Part shown: one piece after another, positions 54,001-61,890 of the stretch
Layout: the number at the start of each line of letters is the position of its first letter
Numbering within the stretch: the stretch's first letter is position 1
Source of the DNA: Mycobacterium bourgelatii
Lineage (GTDB): Bacteria > Actinomycetota > Actinomycetes > Mycobacteriales > Mycobacteriaceae
Length of the DNA: 64,000 bases
Assembly (NCBI RefSeq): GCF_010723575.1
Contig: NZ_BLKZ01000001.1
Span: 4,216,001-4,280,000 of the forward strand
Direction of reading: 5' to 3'
Notes under the pieces: model-generated
What the model was told of the DNA's origin: nothing
Databases searched by the model: none
The model's input: only the letters and a program-made list of their open reading frames with translations
Made by a program: the position numbers and the translations under genes

Positions 54001-54168
54001 ATCGACACCACCGCACCGATGGTGGCACTCGGTCTGGACTCGTTGCAGGCGTTGGAGTTACGCCGTCGGGTCAGGATCGAGTTCAATCACGACCTGGAGG
54101 TTGCTGACCTCCTCGGCGGCGCCTCCCTTGCCGACGTCCTGGCCAAACTGGGCGGTCAGGCGGTCTGA
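51070..54168 (+). CDS. mbtD: MbtD-like PKS: AT-KR-ACP
   Basis: A 1032-residue PKS subunit lacking its own ketosynthase, like M. tuberculosis MbtD. The acyltransferase domain (about 100-400) starts YVFPGQGGQRPGMG and has nucleophile Ser192 in GHSQGEIAAAYVAG. The ketoreductase (about 695-870) has the NADPH site IIGGTGNLGLEF and the catalytic region LCSSARATIGG, YAAANRMLDAM. The C-terminal carrier has Ser991 in LGLDSLQALEL. With MbtC it extends the chain with a reduced C2 unit. ATG 51070 was chosen because the next residues align with MbtD; the frame opens earlier inside mbtC. Its 3' end overlaps the convergent NRPS gene by 13 nt. Confidence 0.86.
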   Translation: MRNGIPLTYRLPNRAIPVLLSADTPQLLSREAEALLAYAADHSEVTPQAVADMLFRTRLARRHRALAIVTDRAEFLAALGAIADDREHHSVIRAEAAARRPAYVFPGQGGQRPGMGKLFYEAIPAFREEADRCAAAFAAEFDDSPLNYLLDEDFPAQDDAATVQPALFIQMAALAAMWRSFGIQPHAVIGHSQGEIAAAYVAGLVSLADAVSVVGIRARAADEFAADDYAMAVIAADRDTCEDLLARSSGWAQLSVVNSPNMTGISGDRESVLGIVDALAERGTFARVIRVQYPAHTSLINQLGDKVRASAQRKLQNTRFLDTEIDCLGATLGGPIPADVPADQYWFWNLRNTVRFDKAISAAAQRGIDTFVELAEHPTLQLAIQENLAASADGDDVRAGLVVGTSQRTATNLDEFTRSLAQLAVHDLNYRWECLGTEYGGGNGPIPLPLIDFPNAQMNESYLWMPYDLNWRSAATTAAAQEDQEDEPADELEREVSPRLFVEEWIRLSQRSLVPPRAIGIVDYTGRCSALVDGLCAAAAEVGASARVLDGESGGAGADLNTLVILVPSSPKLDVDAAADEVAAFFGNRAWWPALPDSVTDCWLVTVGGEAVVAEDAPPDLVQAAAAAGFRSVGAEYPGVGFRHLDLPAAATDSASAQAILSAVHTGEEPELAFRDGGLYAKRIVDGQGALDDSAPDRSPEHVLIIGGTGNLGLEFCDHYARRGARQITLVSRSGETAAVADRLRQIRSATSALIQVASCDVGDHAAVARLAAEHQDRPADLIIHAAVNYSAVDFHDVTVEAADQALRAKVVGAWRVLNEFPRTNNCRVVLCSSARATIGGRGQVVYAAANRMLDAMAHQLRAAGLDCAAVQWGQWTVHFDLDAANTAALEAIGVIPMTPAAALAVGMRPLRSNAIVLAFNFARARPILEAFGYGPLISRLDFDDIDEPVTGPDDQDVPERLLDLLAQAIGTDRAEAIDTTAPMVALGLDSLQALELRRRVRIEFNHDLEVADLLGGASLADVLAKLGGQAV

Positions 54169-57100
54169 AACCGCTGCGCCAGCAGGGTCGCAATCGGTTG
54201 TGGCTGCGCGACCAGTTCCGTGACGGTTTCCAGCCCGAGCGGGAGGGTGGGGTAGTCCGCGAGATATTCGGCGTAAGAGCGGGCGCCCATCCTCATGCCC
54301 AAGCTCACCCAGCCGTCCACCACCGACCATCTGCGGGGGTTGGACTTGGCCCAGTCGCTGTCGTCAAGCCGCCGCTTCCACTCCGCCACATCGAGTTCGT
54401 CAGGCGCGAACCCGCTGAGCAGGCCGGCGTAATTTACGGCCTCACCCCGGGCCACGGCAATCCCGCGCCCCAACTCGGTCGCGCCTGACACCTCCGGCAC
54501 CAGACCCAGGATCGCGGCCGCTACGGCACGGCCGGTGGTGACCTCTTCGGTCAGCGTCAACGCCGGGTATGCGCCCAGCGCCGCACAGGCGTCCGCGACC
54601 GAGACCAGGATGTCCGTGGAGTCCCGCAGCTGATAGTCCTCGCCGAGCACCCGGGGCAAACGCACGATGGTGAAGTCCAGCGCCTCCGCCGCACCGGCAA
54701 CGACCAGTTCTGCCAGCGACTTGGAGGCCGCGTAGGGATAAGGAGCGTTGCGCGGATCCGTGACTTCCGGCGCGGTGACATCGGCACCGACGACGAAGGT
54801 GGACAGATGCACCAGCCGGACACCGCGTTTGGCGCACACGTCGACGAGGGCGGAAACCAGTTCCACGTTCGCCGGGCGAAGGTCGCGATACGGAACCAGC
54901 ACGTTGGTGTTGCCGATGCAGTTGATGACCGTCCCAGCGTTGCAGTCGCGCAACAGAGCGGCGACTTCCGCGGCGCCTAAGTCGGCGGGGAGCCGTTCCA
55001 CCCGCACCCCGTCGACATCGCGGAGAGCCACCCACGGGTCGTGCTCGCAAAGTTCTGACCTCGCGGCCAAAACCACGTCGGGGCAACGAGCCCCGGACCG
55101 TTTCAGGTCCAGGATGGCCCCGGCGAACCCGGTGCCGAGGATTCCGGAGGCGCCCAGCACGAGAATTGCCTCCGCCGATCCGCGGCCGGGTTCGACACTC
55201 GCGGCGGGTGCCCGCACCCCTTCGAGGTCGCGGGCGATCTGGGCGGCGGTTTCACTGTCCATCCACGCGTCCGCCCCTCTGGCAGCAGCCATGTCGGCCA
55301 CCAGATTGGCCGCGGTGTCGGCACTGATCAGATCGAGGATCGAAACCTGGTGCCCGAGAAACCTTCTGGTGTCGGGGAGAATTCTGATCAGGTCCAGCGA
55401 ACCGATGCCCTCGGCAAGCAGCGAGGAGCTCGGTTGGATGACGGTCCCGAGATGCCGACTCCAGACCTGTGCGAGACCGACCGCCTTCTCATCGGCGTCG
55501 GTATCGGCACGCACCGCGTCGGCAAGCTGCGGCATCGTCCGCAGTTGGTCGCTGTCGACTTTTCCGTTGGGCTTGCGCGGGATGTTCGGCACACCGACCA
55601 CGAAGAACGAGGACACCGCCGAGCTCAGCAGAACGTGTCGGATTCGTGCGGCCGTCTCGGCATCCTCGGCGGCTTCGCGGGTTCGCGCGGTCTCGAACCA
55701 CACCCCAAGCCTGGCGTTGTGCAGCTCGACGGCGACATCGGACACCGCAGGGTTCGCGGAAATGCGCTTGGCGATCTCCGCGATGTCGACCCGCTTGCCG
55801 GAGACTTTGACCACGTCGTCCTTGCGGCCGGCGAAGACCGGGAACCCGTCGTCGTCGAGGATCACGCGGTCGGCGGTGGCGAACGCACGAAGCCGCGAAC
55901 CGTCGCTAGTGGTCACGGTGCCGAAGTTGCGGTCGTCGACGCCCAGATAGCCGTCGGAAACCAAGTCACCGACGATCACGACTTCACCGAATGCCAGGAA
56001 CACCGTGTCGGGCACGATCGGTCGCCCCAACCGTAGCCGGGCCGTGGGGGTGGTGATCGCGCCGTCGCTGGTGATCGGCAGATAGGTGACGACGACGGTG
56101 GTCTCGGTGGGACCGTAGCTCGACACCAGCGAAACCCCGGACGCCGCGGCGGAATTCAGCCACTTGTCGACGGCGGCGGAGCGGACGGCTTCACCGCCGA
56201 TCACGATTTGGCGCAGCCGCGACTGGCCGATCGCGTCCATCGCGTTGCCGTCCTCGCACAACAGGTGCCACACGGCGGTCGGCAGGTCGACGACGGTAAT
56301 GTCCTTGGCGGTCAAATCCCTTGCCAGCCCGTCGAAGTCACCCGATTTCATCGCGGTGGTTCGAACCAGTTCCGCTCCGCAGAACGCGGCACCGAAAATT
56401 TCCTCGACACTGATGTCGGACGTCAACGGCGCGCACTGCATGACAGTGTCCTGCTGCCCCCATCCGTAGGACTCGGTGACCGCGGCGCAGAACAGGGCGA
56501 GCGACCCATGCGAGACTCGTACCAGCTTGGGCTGCCCCGTGGAGCCCGAAGTCGGCATGACGTAGGCCGTCTTCGCGCCGAGCGAGGGGTCTTGTGCCAC
56601 TTGCCGAATGCGCTCGTCGGCCAGCACGCTCAAGTCGTCATCCAGAGCCTCCGGCAGCCGGACAGCAGTAACGTCAACCACATGCGTCGTCGCACCCTCG
56701 ACGTGCTCGGCAATAGCGTTGGCGCGCAACGGAAGCTGGTCGCTGGTGTCGCAGATGCTGTATCCGCAGCCGGCGAGGTGGCACGCGATCAGGCAGTCAA
56801 CGGTCGTGTCGGTGTTGTCGTCGGTGAGCACGATGATGTCACCGGGCATGCTCCCGTTCTGTACCAACCAGGCCACCCACCGGTGGATGGCGGGGCGCCG
56901 CGCCAGGGTCTGATTGACGCGCGGACCGGCGGCGACGAACCAGGAAGGCGCGGGCGGCGTGGCCTCGATCGCCGTAGAGCTCTGGTCGAGGGAACCGTCG
57001 GCTCCGACCCGGAACCAGTCGTTGACCGCCATGGCGATCGGCTGATCCCACAGCCTGACCATCGCCTCGAGAGCCGCGGCGATCCGGTCCGCGACCCGCG

Positions 57101-58352
57101 GCTCGGTCGTCGGCTCGGGCAGATCCGCTCGGTCCCAGATGGCCAGGTTGAGGGCACGCTGCTCTTCGTCCAGCACGGTCGCCACGGTCATCCCCTCGAC
57201 CGGACCGATATCCGTCGCCAGCGGCGCTTCGGTCAGGAATGGGCGCAGGGCGGGCGCGCATGTCTCGCGGATGAAGTTGAGCGTCAACGCCTCGACATGC
57301 GCGGTCCGGTTGATCGCCAGATACATGCGACGGTAGTGCTCTTCCCGCAGCCACCGGCGCCGGACGGCCTTGACGTAGCCGCGATCAACCGTGCGGACGA
57401 CGTCGCGAACCGAGACGAAGGGAGCGAACCTGACCGGGTGCGCAACCGAATTGACCAGGCAGGTAGCCACATTCAGAGCGGGGTCGGCAAATCTGTTGTC
57501 CACCGCGTGCACGAGCAGGGTTTCGGTGCTCTGCCGCATGCTCGCGTCCACCGCCACCGCCGCGGTGGCGACCAGCACGTTGAGCGGGACCTGCTCGGAT
57601 TCCGACAGGCGCAGGATCGCGTCGAAGGCGCCGCCGGAGACGGTCACGGTTTCCCGTAGGACCCCCTTGGCCGCGGCACCCGGAGCGCCGGACGTGCCTT
57701 GTCCTTGCATACCGAGGCGCGTGTCTTCGGTGAGCTCACGCTGCACGGCATCGGCGACCCGTCCCAGCGACTCTTCGACCTTCGCCCGCTCCCTGCGGTG
57801 AGCTTCGGCCAGTTTGACCAAACCTGCGGCCGGAGAGTGTGGTTCGTAGGTTTCGCCAGCGAGATGGCGCGCGAGGTGACGGGCGAGATCGGCTTCGATG
57901 ATCCCGGTGGCGCCCCCGTCGACGACGATGTGGTGGGCGTGTACATCGAGGCTCGATACGTCGCCGCGCTCGTCGGTCCAGACGGAGTACCGCACCAACG
58001 CCGTATCGAGGATGCCGGACGCCCAGGTGCGCTGCAGTTCGAAATCGCCGTCCGCCGTGTGGACCTGATCGCCGGCCCGCACCCGGACGATGTCGCCGAA
58101 CTGCAGGCGGGGAACCAGATGCGGATAGTCTTCTGCGGTCGTCGGCGCCTCGAGAACGCATAGCTGCACCGGGTTTTCGCAAACCATCGCTTCCAGGGCG
58201 GCCAGGAATCCGGGCAACGGCAGCGGGTGGAAGCGGTACTTCTTGCCGATCAGGTACAGCGCCGGGTCGCCGTCCTGCAGCACCCCGTTGTAGAGGTTCT
58301 GTTGCGACCTGCTCAGCGGAATCCGGTCCACCCAGGTGTCAGCCGTGCTCAT
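54156..58352 (-). CDS. isonitrile-lipopeptide NRPS: single module C-A-PCP-reductase
   Basis: A 1398-residue NRPS. The condensation domain (to about 450) has VHAHHIVVDGGATG at residue 140. The adenylation domain (about 470-950) has YVMPTSGSTGQPKL. The carrier (about 965-1040) has EGIGSLDLIR. A C-terminal thioester reductase (about 1065-1398) has the NAD(P) site LVLGASGILGTG and the SDR-type PYAASKSLAEL. In isonitrile-lipopeptide synthesis this enzyme N-acylates an amino acid with isonitrile fatty acids and releases the product reductively as an alcohol. The pocket reads D-I-E-D-V-G-S-V-V; two acidic residues suggest a cationic substrate such as lysine (inference). M. tuberculosis Nrp (Rv0101) has two modules; this one matches the ScoA single-module type. 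Confidence 0.85.
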   Translation of the reverse strand: MSTADTWVDRIPLSRSQQNLYNGVLQDGDPALYLIGKKYRFHPLPLPGFLAALEAMVCENPVQLCVLEAPTTAEDYPHLVPRLQFGDIVRVRAGDQVHTADGDFELQRTWASGILDTALVRYSVWTDERGDVSSLDVHAHHIVVDGGATGIIEADLARHLARHLAGETYEPHSPAAGLVKLAEAHRRERAKVEESLGRVADAVQRELTEDTRLGMQGQGTSGAPGAAAKGVLRETVTVSGGAFDAILRLSESEQVPLNVLVATAAVAVDASMRQSTETLLVHAVDNRFADPALNVATCLVNSVAHPVRFAPFVSVRDVVRTVDRGYVKAVRRRWLREEHYRRMYLAINRTAHVEALTLNFIRETCAPALRPFLTEAPLATDIGPVEGMTVATVLDEEQRALNLAIWDRADLPEPTTEPRVADRIAAALEAMVRLWDQPIAMAVNDWFRVGADGSLDQSSTAIEATPPAPSWFVAAGPRVNQTLARRPAIHRWVAWLVQNGSMPGDIIVLTDDNTDTTVDCLIACHLAGCGYSICDTSDQLPLRANAIAEHVEGATTHVVDVTAVRLPEALDDDLSVLADERIRQVAQDPSLGAKTAYVMPTSGSTGQPKLVRVSHGSLALFCAAVTESYGWGQQDTVMQCAPLTSDISVEEIFGAAFCGAELVRTTAMKSGDFDGLARDLTAKDITVVDLPTAVWHLLCEDGNAMDAIGQSRLRQIVIGGEAVRSAAVDKWLNSAAASGVSLVSSYGPTETTVVVTYLPITSDGAITTPTARLRLGRPIVPDTVFLAFGEVVIVGDLVSDGYLGVDDRNFGTVTTSDGSRLRAFATADRVILDDDGFPVFAGRKDDVVKVSGKRVDIAEIAKRISANPAVSDVAVELHNARLGVWFETARTREAAEDAETAARIRHVLLSSAVSSFFVVGVPNIPRKPNGKVDSDQLRTMPQLADAVRADTDADEKAVGLAQVWSRHLGTVIQPSSSLLAEGIGSLDLIRILPDTRRFLGHQVSILDLISADTAANLVADMAAARGADAWMDSETAAQIARDLEGVRAPAASVEPGRGSAEAILVLGASGILGTGFAGAILDLKRSGARCPDVVLAARSELCEHDPWVALRDVDGVRVERLPADLGAAEVAALLRDCNAGTVINCIGNTNVLVPYRDLRPANVELVSALVDVCAKRGVRLVHLSTFVVGADVTAPEVTDPRNAPYPYAASKSLAELVVAGAAEALDFTIVRLPRVLGEDYQLRDSTDILVSVADACAALGAYPALTLTEEVTTGRAVAAAILGLVPEVSGATELGRGIAVARGEAVNYAGLLSGFAPDELDVAEWKRRLDDSDWAKSNPRRWSVVDGWVSLGMRMGARSYAEYLADYPTLPLGLETVTELVAQPQPIATLLAQRFQTA

Positions 58353-58584
58353 GCAGAGCCTCCAGCTCCCGAACCCATCCCGCGATCGACAGGTTCTTGG
58401 CCAGTCGGGACGGCACTTCGGACTCCCGGTTGACGTCGAGCTTCTTCATCAGCAGAACGAACCGAACGGAGTCCAAACCGAGGTCGCGCAGGTCGGTCGC
58501 GTCACCATCGGTGAGATCGGCCTCGTCGATGTACAGCACATCGCAGACGGCAGCCAGGACTCTCGCCCTGATCGTCTCAGCCAT
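58339..58584 (-). CDS. acyl carrier protein of the isonitrile pathway (Rv0100-like)
   Basis: An 81-residue acyl carrier protein, close homologue of Rv0100 (ScoB equivalent). The phosphopantetheine Ser is in DLRDLGLDSVRFVLLMKKLD near residue 39, and the C-terminal helix is conserved (SRLAKNLSIAGWVRELEAL). It carries the fatty acyl and isonitrile-acyl chains between FadD10, the thioesterase-like enzyme and the NRPS. Its start overlaps the fadD10 stop by 8 nt and its stop overlaps the NRPS start by 14 nt, so expression is tightly coupled. Confidence 0.92.
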   Translation of the reverse strand: MAETIRARVLAAVCDVLYIDEADLTDGDATDLRDLGLDSVRFVLLMKKLDVNRESEVPSRLAKNLSIAGWVRELEALHEHG

Positions 58585-60193
58585 GGGCGGCCACCCCGGC
58601 GTTGGCGTGGCCGACGGATGCGGCCAACGAGGCGCGCATGATCTTGCCGGACGGTGTCCGCGGAATCTCGGCGACGATCGCGATGGTTGACGGCCGCGCG
58701 ATCGCCTCCGATTGTTGCCGAAAACGCGCCGCGATCACTTGCTTGAGCTTACGGGCCGCCGGTTCGTCCAGCTCCTTCGCCGGGACGGTAGGGACGACGG
58801 CAAGGCCGACCAGGGCCCCGAACTCCGGGTCCGGAATCTCGTAGCAGGCGGCCTCGCGCACACCCGTGGCGCCTTCGGCGATCCGGTCCACCTCGTCGGG
58901 GGCGATGTTCACCCCGCCGGAGATGAACATCTCCGCTGACCGTCCCCTGATGTAGAAGAACCCGTCTTCGCGCCGCTCCAGCAGGTCACCGGTGTTGACC
59001 CAGCCGTCGACCAGGACCTCGTGGGTCCGCTCCGGGTTGTTCCAATACCCCAGCATGTTTGCCGGCGACTTGATCCAGAGCGTGCCGCAGGCTGCGGAGG
59101 GCGCGGCGTTCGGGGCGGTGGGCCCCGACTCGTGCGGCCCGCCCGGCCTGGCCAGATACACCTCGACGCCCGGGTAGGGCCGGCCCACCGCACCGGCCTC
59201 GATCTTGGCGATGGATCCTCGATCGGTCGGCAAGCACAGGGCGGTGCAGCCGGTTTCGCTCAGCCCGTAGACCTGTGCGGTCCGAACGCCCACCGCTTCG
59301 ATAAAGCCGACGTCGGACGCGATGGCGCGGGAACCGCCGTAGCCAACCAGTCGCAGCGACGGAACCCTGCCGCCACCGGACTTCAGCTCGCTGACCAGCT
59401 TCGAAAGCAGCGTCGGCACAACGCAGGTCGTCGCCACCTCGTTGCTGGTGAGGATCTCCAGCAGGGATGTGGTGGTCTCACCGCCGGTGATGCACACCCC
59501 TCCGCGCATCAAACAGGTGAGTATCCACCACATCCCGCCGATATGGGTCGCCGGCAGCGGTGAGTAGGTGGTTTCGCCGTCGACCCAGGTGATCCAGTCC
59601 AGGCCCGCATCGCGCAGGATGTCCGGGACGGCCAGGAAGGTGCGGTTGGCCAACAGCACGGCCTTCGGCTCGCCCGTCGTCCCGCTGGTGAAGATCATCG
59701 CCAGCGGATCGTCGGCACCGAAATTCGTGCCCACGGGGAGATCGGCGACATCCGTAGCGGCCGCGCGGTCTCTCGCCTCGACGTTCAGGTCGACGGTGAG
59801 CGCCGGAATCGAGTGCAGGGATTCCGGCAGCGCGGACGCGCCGGTTCTGCTGCCGGGCGTGATGAGAACCGCGCTCGGCGTGGTGAGTTGGCTGAAGCGG
59901 GCGATGGTGGCCGGCGGCAGATTGCCGTCGACCATCACCGCGATCGCCCCGATCTTCGCGCAGGCAAGCACCGACAGGTATGTCTCGGGTCCATTGTCCG
60001 AGAGGACGATTATCCGAGATCCCGGCGAAACCGATTGCGCCCGAAGGGCTGCGGCAAGACTGTTTACTTCGGTGACCAGTTCGCAGTACCGTAGCGCGCT
60101 TCTTCCGTCGCACCGGCGCAAGGCAATTTCCTGCGGCCGCTGCCGCGCCTGATCGAAGATCCGTTCCAAGACGGTAGATGGCAAGTGAGACAT
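58577..60193 (-). CDS. fadD10: fatty acyl-AMP ligase FadD10-like
   Basis: A 538-residue ANL-superfamily ligase homologous to FadD10 (Rv0099), which activates fatty acids as acyl-AMP and loads them on the partner carrier protein rather than on CoA. Conserved motifs are MIFTSGTTGEPKAVLLA near residue 168, YGLSETGCTAL near residue 315, the NTGDLLERREDGFFYIRGR hinge near residue 405 and the final Lys in PRTPSGKIMRASL. The length equals FadD10 (540). It lies 51 nt downstream of fcoT and overlaps the carrier-protein gene. Confidence 0.92.
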   Translation of the reverse strand: MSHLPSTVLERIFDQARQRPQEIALRRCDGRSALRYCELVTEVNSLAAALRAQSVSPGSRIIVLSDNGPETYLSVLACAKIGAIAVMVDGNLPPATIARFSQLTTPSAVLITPGSRTGASALPESLHSIPALTVDLNVEARDRAAATDVADLPVGTNFGADDPLAMIFTSGTTGEPKAVLLANRTFLAVPDILRDAGLDWITWVDGETTYSPLPATHIGGMWWILTCLMRGGVCITGGETTTSLLEILTSNEVATTCVVPTLLSKLVSELKSGGGRVPSLRLVGYGGSRAIASDVGFIEAVGVRTAQVYGLSETGCTALCLPTDRGSIAKIEAGAVGRPYPGVEVYLARPGGPHESGPTAPNAAPSAACGTLWIKSPANMLGYWNNPERTHEVLVDGWVNTGDLLERREDGFFYIRGRSAEMFISGGVNIAPDEVDRIAEGATGVREAACYEIPDPEFGALVGLAVVPTVPAKELDEPAARKLKQVIAARFRQQSEAIARPSTIAIVAEIPRTPSGKIMRASLAASVGHANAGVAAHG

Positions 60194-60244
60194 AGCAGTC
60201 GGGTGCTTTCCTAACGATACATTGCGGGTTTGACTTGGGACTAG

Positions 60245-60808
60245 TTACGGGATATTGAGGACCGCCAGCTCGACCTCGCCGGAGGCCGACCCGCCGTACT
60301 CGTCCCAGAACTCGATGCCGCACTGGATCTGCAGGTAGCGCAGCCTGCGCTCGATCACCTCGAAGTTGTTGCACAGCATGCGTGCGGAGAACTTCTGGGT
60401 ATGAATCATCCGCTTGAAGCGCGAGGCGGTGTTCTTGATCAACATGCTCGGCAGCTGGAAGTCGAAGTAGTCCGAAATCGACCAGCCACGCAACTCCGGG
60501 ATCTCCTCGTTGAGGACCGCCGGCGCGAACGCGCTGTAGGCGAGTTGGTTGAAGCACATGATGAGTTCCACCGCGTTGAAATGCCCGGTGGCTCGTATGT
60601 AGGCGGGCTCATTGATGCTGAAATTGCCGTAGGCGAGGACCGAATCGGGCGTCGCTTTGTAATTGGCGTCAATGAGATAACGGCATCCCTTGTAGGCGTA
60701 AGGCTCGAGAACCTTGACGAGCAAGTGCTCCTCGATCGGGGCGGTTTCGCTGATGTCGGTGAATTCTGCCCGCGCCTGGGTGGACGGGGACAAAGTGATG
60801 GTACTCAT
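60245..60808 (-). CDS. fcoT: FcoT-type hot-dog thioesterase (ScoD equivalent)
   Basis: A 187-residue hot-dog-fold protein homologous to Rv0098 (FcoT). In the characterised ScoD-type pathway this protein adds glycine to the beta carbon of an enoyl-carrier substrate and hydrolyses the product, giving the N-carboxymethyl amino acid that becomes the isonitrile. Conserved blocks are EPYAYKGCRYLIDANYKAT, SVLAYGNFSINEPAYIRATG and GHFNAVELIMCFNQLAYSAF; the C-terminus EFWDEYGG, ELAVLNIP also matches. ATG 60808 overlaps the stop of the preceding dioxygenase gene (ATGA), indicating coupling; longer upstream frames run antisense-like through that gene. Confidence 0.93.
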   Translation of the reverse strand: MSTITLSPSTQARAEFTDISETAPIEEHLLVKVLEPYAYKGCRYLIDANYKATPDSVLAYGNFSINEPAYIRATGHFNAVELIMCFNQLAYSAFAPAVLNEEIPELRGWSISDYFDFQLPSMLIKNTASRFKRMIHTQKFSARMLCNNFEVIERRLRYLQIQCGIEFWDEYGGSASGEVELAVLNIP

Positions 60809-61674
60809 GCTGCATATCCTGGTGTAGTGAGGCCGTCCAACATTGTCAGACGGTGGGTGGTTAAATGGCCTGCGGCGGTGCCGTGCTTTGCGCGGTGCAT
60901 TAAAGCGCGGTTGTCCCACAGAATGATGTCGCCAACTTCGTAGTGTTGGGTGTGAATAAATGGCGATTTGTACTCGGTGTCGAGTTGACCCGTCGCCGCC
61001 AAGAGTTCCTGCAAGATCGCCGGGTCGAGTACGTTGCCGTCCTGGTCCTCGATCTTGGTGGTGCCGGTCGCGCAAATGTAGAGAATCTCTTGCGCGGTGT
61101 ACGGGTGCCTGATCACCGTGGGCCACTTGATCGGGGGCGTGGTCTTGTTGATCTCGTCCCAGATCTCGCCGATGGGTCGGTACACGTCACTCGGGCGAAT
61201 CTTGATGTGGCGCCGCGGATCGTGGGTGCTGAACGTGCCGCGGACCGGGTCCCGCTTGGTGGCCGGCAACGACTCCCAGACCTTGGTGAGGTCGATGAAG
61301 TACGTTCCGCGGTCGGTCCCGGGCACCGTCAACGGCAACACCATGGAGAATGCGAACGGTTCCGGCATGAACATGTAGTCGATGTGCCAGAACGCGCCCG
61401 TTTTCGGGACTCCCTGACCCTGTTCGGTGGAGGAAACAAAGATCTCCGGGTGGTCCTTGTGGTGGTACACGGGCTCGTAGTAGGGCACAATTTCGCCCAC
61501 TATCCGACCGAGCTGTATGAATTGCTCCGGAGTCGGATGGACATCCTTGAGCACAACCAATTTGTGGGTGTAAACGATCTTTCGGAGCTCGTCGGTGGAC
61601 AAATGGTCCAGATTCGCGGGGTCCAACCCGGTGATCTGCGCACCGAGCCCCTCGCCTTTTACATTGAGTGTCAT
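60805..61674 (-). CDS. Fe(II)/2-oxoglutarate-dependent isonitrile synthase (Rv0097/ScoE-like)
   Basis: A 289-residue TauD-fold dioxygenase, very close to Rv0097. ScoE-type enzymes convert an N-carboxymethyl beta-amino acid into an isonitrile by oxidative decarboxylation. The facial triad is visible: His97 and Asp99 in GAFWHIDYMFMPEPF and His260 in NRALMHRAKHG. Arg275 in THRLTMLDG is the expected 2-oxoglutarate anchor. The start MTLNVKGEGLGAQITGLDP matches the family, with AGGAAAGA upstream. It is the first gene of the five-gene operon (dioxygenase, fcoT, fadD10, carrier, NRPS). I saw no IdeR box in its 216-nt upstream gap. Confidence 0.94.
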   Translation of the reverse strand: MTLNVKGEGLGAQITGLDPANLDHLSTDELRKIVYTHKLVVLKDVHPTPEQFIQLGRIVGEIVPYYEPVYHHKDHPEIFVSSTEQGQGVPKTGAFWHIDYMFMPEPFAFSMVLPLTVPGTDRGTYFIDLTKVWESLPATKRDPVRGTFSTHDPRRHIKIRPSDVYRPIGEIWDEINKTTPPIKWPTVIRHPYTAQEILYICATGTTKIEDQDGNVLDPAILQELLAATGQLDTEYKSPFIHTQHYEVGDIILWDNRALMHRAKHGTAAGHLTTHRLTMLDGLTTPGYAA

Positions 61675-61890
61675 TGACTATCTTTCCTGCTTGGTCAATT
61701 GATGAATGCTTTTGCAAATATGAAGTCGGCATGCATAGCCGTAATGGTCGAACCCCCTAAGTTGAATTTCGGATCTTGTAGCCGGATGCCTCCCTGCCCG
61801 GCTTTGGATATTCAGAGGGTGTCAGCGGCGGCTTGCGTGTTTCTTGCGCGATCCTTGGAGGGGCCGGAGCGGGCCGATACTGTCGGAGCT

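Noticed and set aside
61675..61890. IdeR box upstream of the isonitrile operon
   Set aside because: CCCCTAAGTTGAATTT has a superficial resemblance but lacks the palindromic core.
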